DNA of 64,000 bases from Actinopolyspora lacussalsi (GTDB lineage: Bacteria; Actinomycetota; Actinomycetes; Mycobacteriales; Pseudonocardiaceae). Of the stretch, positions 34,675-44,280 are shown in pieces; the stretch's first letter is position 1; every line of letters starts with the position of its first letter. The notes below the pieces were generated by a model. That model ran no database searches. It saw only the letters and a program-made list of their open reading frames with translations, and was not told the origin of the DNA. The DNA is taken from assembly GCA_030803735.1 (NCBI GenBank), contig JAURUC010000001.1, forward strand, positions 4,154,001-4,218,000, written 5' to 3'. The position numbers and the translations under genes were made by a program.

Positions 34675-35829
34675 TCAGGCTTGGCCCGCGGCAGGCGGGC
34701 GGGGAGCTCGTCGAACGGCGAAACGCCCTCCGAACAACGCTCCGAGCACCAGACCGATGAGCGGCGTCAGTACGACTGCCACGGCCCAGAGCGGATGCGG
34801 CAACATGTCGGTGAGGCTCACCTTCAGTCCCAGCAGCTGTTCAAGAGGCCCACGTAGCAGCAGCGCGCCACTGAACCCGACCACGCTGCCGAGGACACCG
34901 GTGAGCAGTCCGGTTCGTATCACTTCGCCGAACAGGCGGTTGTGGACACTGGAACGGGTGTTGGACAGGCCGACGAGCACAGCGACGGCGAGTACGACGA
35001 GGACGAGGATACCGAGCTGACATCCGGGTTCGGCCGCTCCGAGCACACCCGGCAGGTTGCGCACCCGATCGGCAACCGGTGACGCGGAGAATCCCATCCG
35101 CTGTAGCCTTTCCGCCACAGCGGACACGTACTGTTCCTCAGCCACCGAGACCACCGCCGACGTCGCTCCCGTGGTGGATCGGTATCGCTCAGGGGGCATC
35201 CCCGCCTTGGCCGCTGCCAGCATGGCTGTCGTTTCCGGGGCGGCATAGGCGACATCGGGACCGTCCAACTGCCAGTCGGGGTCGTAGGTGGCCACCACCT
35301 CGAAAGTCGTTTGCTCGGGTGTTCCCGAGCGCTCGCCGGTTGCCCGCGTGTAGGCGGCGAGAAGCTCCTCTCCCACGTATCGGTTGAAATCGACCCCGGA
35401 GCCGCGTGAGGGGAGTACCAGCTGACCCGGTTCGAGTGGTTGCGGTATTTCACCTCGAACGATGGAGGGGCGTGCCGCGGGCCACCAGGAGTGCGTGGTG
35501 AGGTCGAAGGTGGGGGCGTCGGGATCGGAGTTTCCGGTGTAGATGGTCGATATGTGGTCGGGAACTATCTTGGCGACGTGCTCCAGCCCTCGCGCTTCGT
35601 CGAGGTTCTCGGTGTTGAGCTCACGAACGGAGTGACCGGTTTCGATCGAGGAGAGTTCGATCCGAGTCGATCCGCCGGAGCTGAGTACCTCACGCTCGAT
35701 GGTCGAACGAGCTCCCGAGCTCACGCTCGCCGACGCGCCGGCCAGTACGGTCAATATCGCCAGCAGAACCAGCGCGCGCCGTGACGAGGAGTTCGACCGT
35801 TGCCGCTCCGGCCCTGCCCACCGCCACAT
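34675..35829 (-). CDS. FtsX-like ABC transporter permease
   Basis: Start ATG 35829 (MWRWAGPERQ), with GGGGGG about 9 bases upstream; 384 residues. An N-terminal helix at about 20-40 (ALVLLAILTVLAGASASV) is followed by a large extracytoplasmic domain (about 45-265), then three helices at about 275-290, 310-335 and 353-375 (ILVLVVLAVAVLVGL, TGLLTGVLGSVVGFSGALLL, LWAVAVVLTPLIGLVLGALFGGRF). This is the MacB/FtsX permease topology. No ATPase gene is adjacent, so a partner must be encoded elsewhere or the protein works differently. It is convergent with thiG and not part of the conserved thiamine order. Confidence 0.82.
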   Translation of the reverse strand: MWRWAGPERQRSNSSSRRALVLLAILTVLAGASASVSSGARSTIEREVLSSGGSTRIELSSIETGHSVRELNTENLDEARGLEHVAKIVPDHISTIYTGNSDPDAPTFDLTTHSWWPAARPSIVRGEIPQPLEPGQLVLPSRGSGVDFNRYVGEELLAAYTRATGERSGTPEQTTFEVVATYDPDWQLDGPDVAYAAPETTAMLAAAKAGMPPERYRSTTGATSAVVSVAEEQYVSAVAERLQRMGFSASPVADRVRNLPGVLGAAEPGCQLGILVLVVLAVAVLVGLSNTRSSVHNRLFGEVIRTGLLTGVLGSVVGFSGALLLRGPLEQLLGLKVSLTDMLPHPLWAVAVVLTPLIGLVLGALFGGRFAVRRAPRPPAAGQA

Positions 35830-35967
35830 CCGATTTCCCCCCTGTCCGAAGTGGTCATCCCGGAATCGTGAAAGATTTTGCCGCTTTCGATCCCATTTTC
35901 CGCCACGATCGGAGACCACCTCGGTGCATCGGGTGAGAAGCCAGGGGTCTTCTCCGCGACGCCGGAC

Positions 35968-37941
35968 TCAACGGATCCGCAGCCGTTCCGGGCGCACGAA
36001 CGAGATGGTGTAGCTCTTCCACGGGTCGTTGTAGCCGAACGTCTCGTCGATCGCGGCTCTGGCGTGCAGCGCGTTCTCCAGCAGGGAACCGGCAAGCAGC
36101 TCGGTTGCGGGTGCCTGCCCGGACGGGATGTCGGGTATCCGCGCCGTGGTGTTGCCGCCCAGCAGGTCGTCGACCGCGCTCAGCGCCGGTACCGCCAGCG
36201 CCCGTTCGGAGTCGGGTCGGAACGCCAGCGTCGCCAGGTCCTGCCGCAGCGCGTCCAGTGCCACCGCCGCGTCCCTGCTGCTGCGCTCGGCTTCCTCCTC
36301 AACCGTGTCGGAACCGTCCAGTTTGGCCGGCAGGCCGAGCAGGTCCTGGGTGCGGCGCAGCGCGAGCACGTGCGCGGCCCGCAGCGGTGCCTTCAGCTCG
36401 GCACCGCGCCCGACCGCGCGGACACTGCGCAGCAGTTCCGATACCGACCACACGGTGGCGCGCACCGTCCCCCGCACGTCCGGCACCAGGCTGCCCGGCA
36501 GCACCAGGTAGCTCACGAATCCCACGCTGAGCGCGACCGCGGCACCGATCGCGGTGTTGGCTGCGAAGCTGATCGTCGCGTTGACCAGCGAACGCTCGTC
36601 CAACTCCACGATCCGGGCGAGCACGGTGATGGCGATCAGCGCGCCCAGCAGCACGCGGTAGTCGTTGCGCAGCTGTTCCACCCGCAACAGCATCGCCGCT
36701 ATGAACACGGGTATCAGCAGCGTCGCGTAGGGCACCAGCACGATCACCACGGCCAGCACTATCACCCCGAGCACCGCCCCGCCGGTGCGTTCCAGCGCAC
36801 CGTTCATGCTGTCCCGCGCGGCCGGTTGCAGCACCACGTACAGGCTCAGCAGCAGCGTGGAGGCGGAGGGATCCCGCAGCAGCAGCACGATCACCATGCC
36901 CACCGTGACGGCCAGGGTGCAGCGCAGCGCGTGCTGGAACAGCGAGGACCGCAGCGACAGATGGGCCCGCATCGCCCCCACGGCCTGCTGCCGCCTGCCA
37001 CCGCGTTCCGCCGGGGTGGCCGCCGCGTGGTCCCGTTGCAGCACCGCGCGGCGCACCCGGTCGAACCCCTCGTTGATGCCGCGCACCGCGTCCGGCACCT
37101 GCCGGTTGGCCGCACCTTCCAGCACCTCGGGACGTGTGCGGGCCAGACCGTTCAAACCGGTGCACACCCGCGAGCGAACGGCCACCGCCAGTTCGGCCGC
37201 GATCTCGTCGGCCCGCGTCGCGATGCGGTACAGCCATTCCCGCTGCTCGCCGTGCGACTGCTGCGCCTGCGCCAGCAGTACCTCGCGAGCGGCCCGGAAC
37301 CGGGCGGCGCCGGCCAGCACCTGGCCCAGCCAGCCGACCCTGCCGTCGGCGCGCCAGGAGTCGGCCGCGCTCTCGACCACGCCCGGACCGGGGGTGGTCA
37401 GCGTGCGCGCCACGGTCGCCCGGATCGTCCTGCTCGGATCGGTCAGCCCCACCAGCACCCGCAGCAGCAGCGCCAGCAGCGCGCCGAGCACGGCGGCGGT
37501 GGCCAGCATCCAGGCCGGTTCTCCCGCGCCGATCCCGGTCGTGGTGGACAGCAGCGTCGCGGCGGCGAAGGTCTGCCCGAAGGTGCGGTAGCGCTCTCCC
37601 AGCGCGGGCAGCATGCCCGCGCCGAACACCACGGCGGCCACCAGCGCCCCCGCGAGCACCGGCGCGTTCGTCAGCAGCGGACCGACGGCCAGCACCACCG
37701 TGATGGCGGGCGCGAATCTCGCGAACATCCGCAGGTCGGCGCGCAGCGAGTGCCCGCCGGAGGAGATCAGGGTGAGCACCGCCGTCATTCCCGCGATGAT
37801 CAGCGGTTCTCCGATGTCGGACAGTCGGCCGACGAGGGTCGCCGCCACCACGGCGAGCAGCACTGCCGTGGTGTACTGCCGCTGTCGTGGGTCTGGCGCG
37901 CCCGCTTCGGTGGACAGCTCTGCCCGTAGTCGTTTCAGCAC
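35968..37941 (-). CDS. FUSC-family inner membrane protein
   Basis: GTG 37941 (MLKRLRAELSTEAG) is preferred; upstream codons are unlike the family. 657 residues. Two blocks of about six hydrophobic helices: residues 25-170 (TAVLLAVVAATLVGRL, LIIAGMTAVLTLISSG, ITVVLAVGPLLT, VAAVVFGAGMLPAL and more) and 340-470 (CTLAVTVGMVIVLLLRDPSASTLLLSLYVVLQP, GGAVLGVIVLAVVIVLVPYATLLIPVFIAAMLL). Each is followed by a cytosolic helical region. The TLLLSLYVVLQPAARDSMNGALERTGGAVLG block is the FUSC signature (fusaric acid/aromatic acid efflux). Substrate unknown. Confidence 0.87.
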   Translation of the reverse strand: MLKRLRAELSTEAGAPDPRQRQYTTAVLLAVVAATLVGRLSDIGEPLIIAGMTAVLTLISSGGHSLRADLRMFARFAPAITVVLAVGPLLTNAPVLAGALVAAVVFGAGMLPALGERYRTFGQTFAAATLLSTTTGIGAGEPAWMLATAAVLGALLALLLRVLVGLTDPSRTIRATVARTLTTPGPGVVESAADSWRADGRVGWLGQVLAGAARFRAAREVLLAQAQQSHGEQREWLYRIATRADEIAAELAVAVRSRVCTGLNGLARTRPEVLEGAANRQVPDAVRGINEGFDRVRRAVLQRDHAAATPAERGGRRQQAVGAMRAHLSLRSSLFQHALRCTLAVTVGMVIVLLLRDPSASTLLLSLYVVLQPAARDSMNGALERTGGAVLGVIVLAVVIVLVPYATLLIPVFIAAMLLRVEQLRNDYRVLLGALIAITVLARIVELDERSLVNATISFAANTAIGAAVALSVGFVSYLVLPGSLVPDVRGTVRATVWSVSELLRSVRAVGRGAELKAPLRAAHVLALRRTQDLLGLPAKLDGSDTVEEEAERSSRDAAVALDALRQDLATLAFRPDSERALAVPALSAVDDLLGGNTTARIPDIPSGQAPATELLAGSLLENALHARAAIDETFGYNDPWKSYTISFVRPERLRIR

Positions 37942-38140
37942 CGGATTCGCCCCACGCTTCCCCTGGTGTGTGCTCGTACTGACGTATCGACGGCGATGCC
38001 GACGATCGGCTGTTACCAGGGCAGGGGTCCCCGAACCACTCTGCCGTGGTAATTCAGTCCCTCGTCGGATACGTCGACACACCCCACGATCAGGGTTACC
38101 GAGCAGCGAGCGAAATCACTCGTTAGTAGGGCTTTTCGGC

Positions 38141-38156
38141 GATTTCTCGCGAAATC
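38141..38156. repeat. Dispersed 16-bp palindrome, copy 7
   Basis: GATTTCTCGCGAAATC with GGC to the left and GCCGCGCCC to the right, a perfect consensus copy. It lies 34 bases beyond the stop of thiD (minus strand) and upstream of the FUSC gene. Confidence 0.85.
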
Positions 38157-38189
38157 GCCGCGCCCGGGATCGTCGGGGCCGGGTGGCGA

Positions 38190-39068
38190 TCACTGGATCG
38201 AGCGACTGCTGATCCGCCAGAAGGTCGAGACCGGGCCGACGCCGTTGCCCAGCGGGTAGGCGTGCCGCACCGAGCGGCTGACGAACCGCTTGCCCAGCCG
38301 GACCGCGCGCTCCATCGGCGCGCCGCGCGCCAGCGCGGCGGTGATCGCGGACGCGAAGGCGTCACCCGCGCCGTGAGTGTGCACCGTGGAGTACCGGGGG
38401 CCGGGCAGGGTGACCGCCTCGTGCCCGTCGAACAGCAGGTCCACGCACTCCGGGTCCTCGGGCAGGTGCCCGCTCTTGATCAGCACGTACTCGGGGCCGA
38501 AGTCGTGCACCGCCTTGGCCGCGTCCCAGAGCTGGTCCCGGTCTCGCACCTCGATACCGGTCAGCAGCCGCACCTCGTCGAGGTTCGGTGTCACCAGGGT
38601 GGCCCGGGGGAACGCCTCGTCGCGCAGCGCCGCCAGCGCGTCGGCCCGCAGCAGCGGTTCGCCGTTGCGCGAGGCGGCCACCGGATCGAGCACCAGCGGG
38701 GTGCGGCCGTCCCGGCCGATGCCCTGCCGGTCGCAGGCCGCCAGCACCGCCTCGATGCACGCCGCCGAGGGCAGCACCCCGGTCTTGGCGGCGTGCACCC
38801 CGATGTCGGAGGCGACCGACTCGACCTGGGCCGCCACCGTCTCCGGCGGGATCTCGACCATGTCGGAGACTCCGAGCGTGTTCTGCACGGTCACCGCCGT
38901 CACCGCGGTCATGCCGTGCACGCCGCAGGAGAAGAAGGTGCGCAGGTCGGCGTGCATGCCCGCACTGCCTCCCGAGTCCGATCCCGCGATCGTCAGGGCC
39001 GTGGGCGGGGCCGTGTCGTTGGCGGGCCGGATTCCGGTGCCCGTGGGTGTGGAGTCCATCGAACTCAT
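38190..39068 (-). CDS. thiD: Hydroxymethylpyrimidine (phosphate) kinase ThiD
   Basis: 292 residues from ATG 39068. It phosphorylates HMP and HMP phosphate to supply the pyrimidine for ThiE. Ribokinase-fold motifs: ALTIAGSDSGGSAGMHADLRTF near the N-terminus, GMTAVTAVTVQNTLGV, HAAKTGVLPS, LVLDPVAASRNGEPL, and the ATP/anion-hole block VHTHGAGDAFASAI with the catalytic Asp in GAGD. The C-terminal 35 residues (RHAYPLGNGVGPVSTFWRI) are typical of actinobacterial ThiD. Same strand as thiC, with vapB and a toxin relic between them, whereas in mycobacteria the two are adjacent. Confidence 0.96.
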   Translation of the reverse strand: MSSMDSTPTGTGIRPANDTAPPTALTIAGSDSGGSAGMHADLRTFFSCGVHGMTAVTAVTVQNTLGVSDMVEIPPETVAAQVESVASDIGVHAAKTGVLPSAACIEAVLAACDRQGIGRDGRTPLVLDPVAASRNGEPLLRADALAALRDEAFPRATLVTPNLDEVRLLTGIEVRDRDQLWDAAKAVHDFGPEYVLIKSGHLPEDPECVDLLFDGHEAVTLPGPRYSTVHTHGAGDAFASAITAALARGAPMERAVRLGKRFVSRSVRHAYPLGNGVGPVSTFWRISSRSIQ

Positions 39069-39269
39069 CGTAGAAGTTCCCGTGCTGTGAGTGGGCCGGG
39101 TGGATGGGTCGGCTCGGTTAGCGCACGGTGTATCCCAGCGGCACCCGCGTTGTGTAGCTGCGGATGAAGGAATCGGAGCGACTCGTCCGGCAATTTTCGC
39201 GAGTGGGAAAAAGGGGTCCGACAGTCACCTCGTGCGTGTTCGTCGGTTCGATGCGCCAGCATCGGATCC

Positions 39270-39506
39270 ATGCGCACCACACTTCGGTTGGATGACGATG
39301 TTCACGTCGCGCTCAAGGAGCGTGCCCGTCGCGAGGGCCGCTCTACCGGGCAGACCCTGTCCGAACTCGCCCGCCAGGCGTTGTACGCCTCCGGTGACCT
39401 CCGGCCGAGGAGCGTCCTCAACCGAGGATTCAGTCCGTTGCCACGCCGAGGGGCTGTCGTGTCGAACGCCCTCGTGGATCAAGTCCGGGAGGAAGAATCG
39501 CTATGA
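39270..39506 (+). CDS. VapB-type antitoxin (ribbon-helix-helix), apparently orphan
   Basis: 78 residues from ATG 39270. The N-terminal ribbon-helix-helix MRTTLRLDDDVHVALKERARREGRSTGQTLSELARQAL should bind its own operator as a dimer. The C-terminal half (RSVLNRGFSPLPRRGAVVSNALVDQVREEE) is the toxin-neutralising region of VapB proteins. The stop codon overlaps an ATG (ATGA) with GGGAGGA 10 bases upstream, exactly where a VapC gene would start, but only 26 codons follow and no PIN domain is seen. The minus-strand thiC gene begins nearby. It is an intruder between thiD and thiC. Confidence 0.85.
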   Translation: MRTTLRLDDDVHVALKERARREGRSTGQTLSELARQALYASGDLRPRSVLNRGFSPLPRRGAVVSNALVDQVREEESL

Positions 39507-39583
39507 GTACGGCATCATTCCTACACATCCGGCGTGATGCCGTTCCGGAAACGCCCGGAGCGGGCCGGTACTCGCCCGCTTGA
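39503..39583 (+). pseudogene. Relic start of a lost VapC-type toxin gene
   Basis: ATG 39503 overlaps the vapB stop and has a good Shine-Dalgarno (GGGAGGA, 39487-39493), but the frame ends at TGA 39581 after MSTASFLHIRRDAV and 12 more residues. No VapC motif (N-terminal D-x-N/S, later acidic residues) appears in any frame before the thiC stop at 39650. I infer a deleted toxin whose translational start remained; it could also be a chance short frame. Confidence 0.45.
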
Positions 39584-39649
39584 ACCGTCCGGGATGTTCC
39601 CGAGACGTCGGAACAACCCGAACGGTTTCACGCGGGACGGTGCGGGGAT

Positions 39650-41414
<1,765 letters not shown>

Positions 41415-41548
41415 TTTCTGTTGTCGGCGGCAGACACTAGCCATCCTCGGCCCGGCGCGCAATGCGTGTCGTTGCCCCGGCCGGGTGGTTCCCGAGTCGG
41501 TAAGCTGTTGACCAGTCGCGGGTCCGCGGTTCCTGCCGGGAGGATACG

Positions 41549-42160
41549 ATGCGTCACGAATCCGACACAGGAGGTGAGCGCGCTGTGCCCGCCGCGCCGG
41601 CATACTCGCCCCCGACCTCGACGGGACTGTTCGAGGTCTGGCGGGAACTGGATGTGCCCGAGGGGTGGCGCGCGGAGATCATCGAGGAAAGGATAGTGCT
41701 GACACCGCCGCCCGGGCACGAACACAACCTGGTCGCGGACCAACTGCACCGGCTGTTCGTGCGCAACGTGCCGGATCACTGGGCGATCTTTCAGACCGCC
41801 GGTGTCTCGGTGGCGCCGCGCGTCGGTCTCTTTGTGCCGGATTTGCTGGTGATACCGCGCGACCGGGTTCCGAGCGATGCGGAAGCCACTCCTGTGCCCG
41901 CCGCGCTCGCGCTGCTGGCCGTCGAGATCACTTCCCCCAGCAATCCCGAGACCGACCGAACCACCAAGCTTCGGGCGTACGCCGGTGCGGAAGTGCCGCT
42001 CTACCTGCTCGTCGACCGCTACGACTCCAGGGAACCGACTGTGTCGCTGTACTCCGATCCCGCGTCCGGGCACTACCGGCACCTGGTTCAGGTCCCGTTC
42101 GGCGACGGGATCGAGCTGCCCGAGCCGTTCGGTTTCCGCCTGGAAACCACGCGGTTCTGA
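41549..42160 (+). CDS. Uma2 family endonuclease-fold protein (DUF820)
   Basis: 203 residues from ATG 41549, with GGGAGG 6 bases upstream. PD-(D/E)XK-fold pattern: GWRAEIIEERIVLTPPPGHEHNLVADQLHRLF (N-terminal strand-helix), VAPRVGLFVPDLLVIP (Asp of the fold), ALLAVEITSPSNPETDRTTKLRAYAGAEVPLYLLVD (Glu, then the K-containing helix). The family is very common in actinomycetes and cyanobacteria, often in multiple copies; no biological role is established. It is divergent from thiC and interrupts the thiC-def neighbourhood. A fragment of the dispersed repeat follows it. Confidence 0.87.
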   Translation: MRHESDTGGERAVPAAPAYSPPTSTGLFEVWRELDVPEGWRAEIIEERIVLTPPPGHEHNLVADQLHRLFVRNVPDHWAIFQTAGVSVAPRVGLFVPDLLVIPRDRVPSDAEATPVPAALALLAVEITSPSNPETDRTTKLRAYAGAEVPLYLLVDRYDSREPTVSLYSDPASGHYRHLVQVPFGDGIELPEPFGFRLETTRF

Positions 42161-42189
42161 GCCACCTGCTCGCTACCGGGCGTCGCCGG

Positions 42190-42222
42190 AGCGGAGAGCC
42201 CACGAGAGGTTCCGCCAACCGA
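42190..42222 (-). repeat. Fragment of the dispersed repeat (left end, inverted)
   Basis: AGAGCCCACGAGAGGTTCCG, then CCAACCGAGC. On the minus strand this is GGCGGAACCTCTCGTGGGCTCT, matching the left end of the long repeat (compare 46597). The palindromic right end is absent. It lies 30 bases after the Uma2 stop, between two convergent genes. Confidence 0.6.
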
Positions 42223-42254
42223 GCACGGCGGAAATCCGAGCAGACGGAGGCCCG

Positions 42255-42827
42255 TTACTCGGCGAACGGGTCCGCGTCGGTGACCGGGTTCCACGAGTTG
42301 CCCGGTTCGGTCCAGCCGTTGCGCTTGAGCATCTTCTTGGCGGCGCGCGCGTGCCTCCCGGTCAGCCTGCTCAGGTACAGGTAACCGTCGAGGTGGTCGG
42401 TCTCGTGCTGGAAGCACCTGGCCAGGTGACCGTGTCCCTCCAGCTTCACGGCTGAGCCGTCGCCGTCGAAGCCGGTGACCTTCGCGTAGTCCGCCCGGCC
42501 GGTGGGGAACGACTCGCCGGGAACCGACAGGCAGCCCTCCCAGTCGTCGTCCGGATCGGGCATGGTCACCGGTATCTCCGAGGTCTCCAGCCGCGGGTTC
42601 ACCACCACACCCCGATGGTTCACGCCCTCGTCGTCCGGGCAGTCGTAGACGAACAGCCGGAGGTCCACCCCGATCTGGTTGGCCGCCAGCCCCACCCCGT
42701 TGGCCGCGTTCATGGTCTCGAACATGTCGTCGATCAGGGTGCGCAGCTCGTCGTCGAAGGCATCGACCTCGCGTGTCGCGGTGTGCAGTACCGGATCGCC
42801 CGCGATGCGGATGGGGTGGACAGTCAT
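42255..42827 (-). CDS. def: Peptide deformylase
   Basis: Start ATG 42827 ([15 protein letters not shown]), 190 residues; longer in-frame starts add unconserved sequence. It removes the formyl group from new proteins. Three metal-site motifs: [10 protein letters not shown] (residues 44-53; the usual P is N, as in some actinobacterial enzymes), WEGCLS with ligand Cys99, and QHETDHLDG with His141, Glu142 and His145. It matches the mycobacterial gene order beside the DUF3263 gene, which is divergent. Confidence 0.96.
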   Translation of the reverse strand: MTVHPIRIAGDPVLHTATREVDAFDDELRTLIDDMFETMNAANGVGLAANQIGVDLRLFVYDCPDDEGVNHRGVVVNPRLETSEIPVTMPDPDDDWEGCLSVPGESFPTGRADYAKVTGFDGDGSAVKLEGHGHLARCFQHETDHLDGYLYLSRLTGRHARAAKKMLKRNGWTEPGNSWNPVTDADPFAE

Positions 42828-43096
42828 GCGCAAAAGCCTATCCGGCCGGGCGCGTCCCGAGTGAGGCGGCGGAACGCCGAGAGTGATCGTTGCCGAGCCT
42901 TCCGGCTCTGCCGGGGGATGACTCACCGTGTCGGGATGATTCGGCGCGCGGGATTCACAGTCGTTGTGATCCTGATACATCACCCTTACGTGTGATGACC
43001 CCCGGCACTGATCAAGACATGGTGTAATACGAGGGTGGGGATCACGCTTCCGTGATTCACCATGTGCGGAGAGCCGATCGTGAGGCGAGGTGCGAG

Positions 43097-43564
43097 ATGG
43101 ACGCCGCCCAGATGTTGACCGCACACGAGATCGCGCGGCAGTGCGAGCTGCTGGCGCGGGTGGCGGAGCGGTCCGATTCACAACCGGAGGAGTCCCGCGG
43201 ATACGGGCACTTACGTGCGGTGGAGCCGATCACCCAACCCCTCGAGCGAGTACCGGAACAACCCGGTGGGCCGACCGAGGAAACCGAGTCCGAAGAGGAC
43301 TCCTCCGGCACCGAACTGACCGACCGCGAGCGTGAACTGCTGGCCTTCGAACGCCAGTGGTGGAAAGCGGTGGACAGCAAGGAGCGTGCCGTCCGGGAGC
43401 TGTTCGCTCTCGAACCCCACGAGTACTATCGGTTGATCGCGAAACTGCTCGACAAACCGGCGGCGATGCGAGCCGAACCGATGCTGATCAAACGACTGCG
43501 CAGGCAGCGCGCGGATGGCAGGCTCGGCACGAGCACCGCGCGTCCAGCACCCGAACGGGAGTAA
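43097..43564 (+). CDS. DUF3263 family protein
   Basis: Start ATG 43097 ([15 protein letters not shown]), 155 residues; an in-frame start 45 bases upstream is possible. The N-terminal 75 residues are helical and acidic and not conserved. The C-terminal half is DUF3263: [63 protein letters not shown], a helix-turn-helix-like fold found only in actinobacteria. It corresponds to Rv0430 in the conserved neighbourhood. It is 4 bases from the next gene, so the two are one transcription unit; a regulatory role is possible but unproven. Confidence 0.9.
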   Translation: MDAAQMLTAHEIARQCELLARVAERSDSQPEESRGYGHLRAVEPITQPLERVPEQPGGPTEETESEEDSSGTELTDRERELLAFERQWWKAVDSKERAVRELFALEPHEYYRLIAKLLDKPAAMRAEPMLIKRLRRQRADGRLGTSTARPAPERE

Positions 43565-43568
43565 CCGA

Positions 43569-44228
43569 ATGCCCTCCGGAGAGTTCGCAACCGGGCGTTC
43601 CGCCGCCCGAATCGGCGGTTTCGCGTTGCTGGGAGTCGGCGTGCTCGCCCTGTTCTTCGGAGTGGCCACCGCGCTCACCGGTGATCGCGAGCCCTCGGCT
43701 GATCCCACCGGTACGGCGCCTCCGCCACCGGCTTCGACGAGCACCTCCGCGAAAGCCCCGGGAACTTCCGCGCCGAACACCTCGGCGTCCTCGGAGCCGT
43801 CCGAGTCGTCGAACTCCCGTTCCTCGGAGACCGACCGGGGGTCGTCTTCCGCGACCGCTCCCGGGACCACATCGGAGAACCGGAACGGGGGTGATGGCAG
43901 TCAGGGTGACGGCGATTCGAGTGAAGGGGACTCCCGGGAACGGATCTCGCTGCGGGTCTACAACAACAGCAAGATCGAGAACCTCGCGCACCGCGCGGCA
44001 GGCGACCTCAGGGGCGCGGGATTCCGGGTGGTCGAGGTGGACAACTACGCGGGCGGCAGGATCCCGGTCACCACCGTCTACTACCGGCCGGACACCGAGG
44101 AACGCGCGCAGGCGCGCACCGTGGCGCGGCGGCTGGACGCCAGGGTCGAGCCGAGGTTCAACGGCATCACCGACGCCAGTCCCGGCGTGATCGTCATCGT
44201 CACCAAGAACTACGACGGCCTCGGCTGA
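43569..44228 (+). CDS. LytR C-terminal domain membrane protein
   Basis: 219 residues from ATG 43569. A short cytoplasmic N-terminus, one transmembrane helix at about 14-36 (IGGFALLGVGVLALFFGVATAL), a Ser/Thr/Pro linker of about 80 residues, then a LytR_C domain (about 125-219: RISLRVYNNSKIENLAHRAAGDLRGAGFRVVEVDNYAG ... TVYYRPDTEERAQARTVARRLDARVEPRFNG). Such domains also occur at the ends of LytR-CpsA-Psr cell-wall ligases, but here the catalytic part is absent. It corresponds to Rv0431. The sodC gene that follows in mycobacteria is not present here. Confidence 0.9.
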   Translation: MPSGEFATGRSAARIGGFALLGVGVLALFFGVATALTGDREPSADPTGTAPPPPASTSTSAKAPGTSAPNTSASSEPSESSNSRSSETDRGSSSATAPGTTSENRNGGDGSQGDGDSSEGDSRERISLRVYNNSKIENLAHRAAGDLRGAGFRVVEVDNYAGGRIPVTTVYYRPDTEERAQARTVARRLDARVEPRFNGITDASPGVIVIVTKNYDGLG

Positions 44229-44280
44229 GGTACGGCCCCAGCGCCGAGCTCCCACCACCCTCGCGGTCGAGTTGCCCTTT

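Noticed and set aside
35878..37929. A 683-codon plus-strand open frame
   Set aside because: It is antisense to the FUSC membrane protein gene. Its His/Gln/Arg-rich composition is the usual shadow of a high-GC coding strand.
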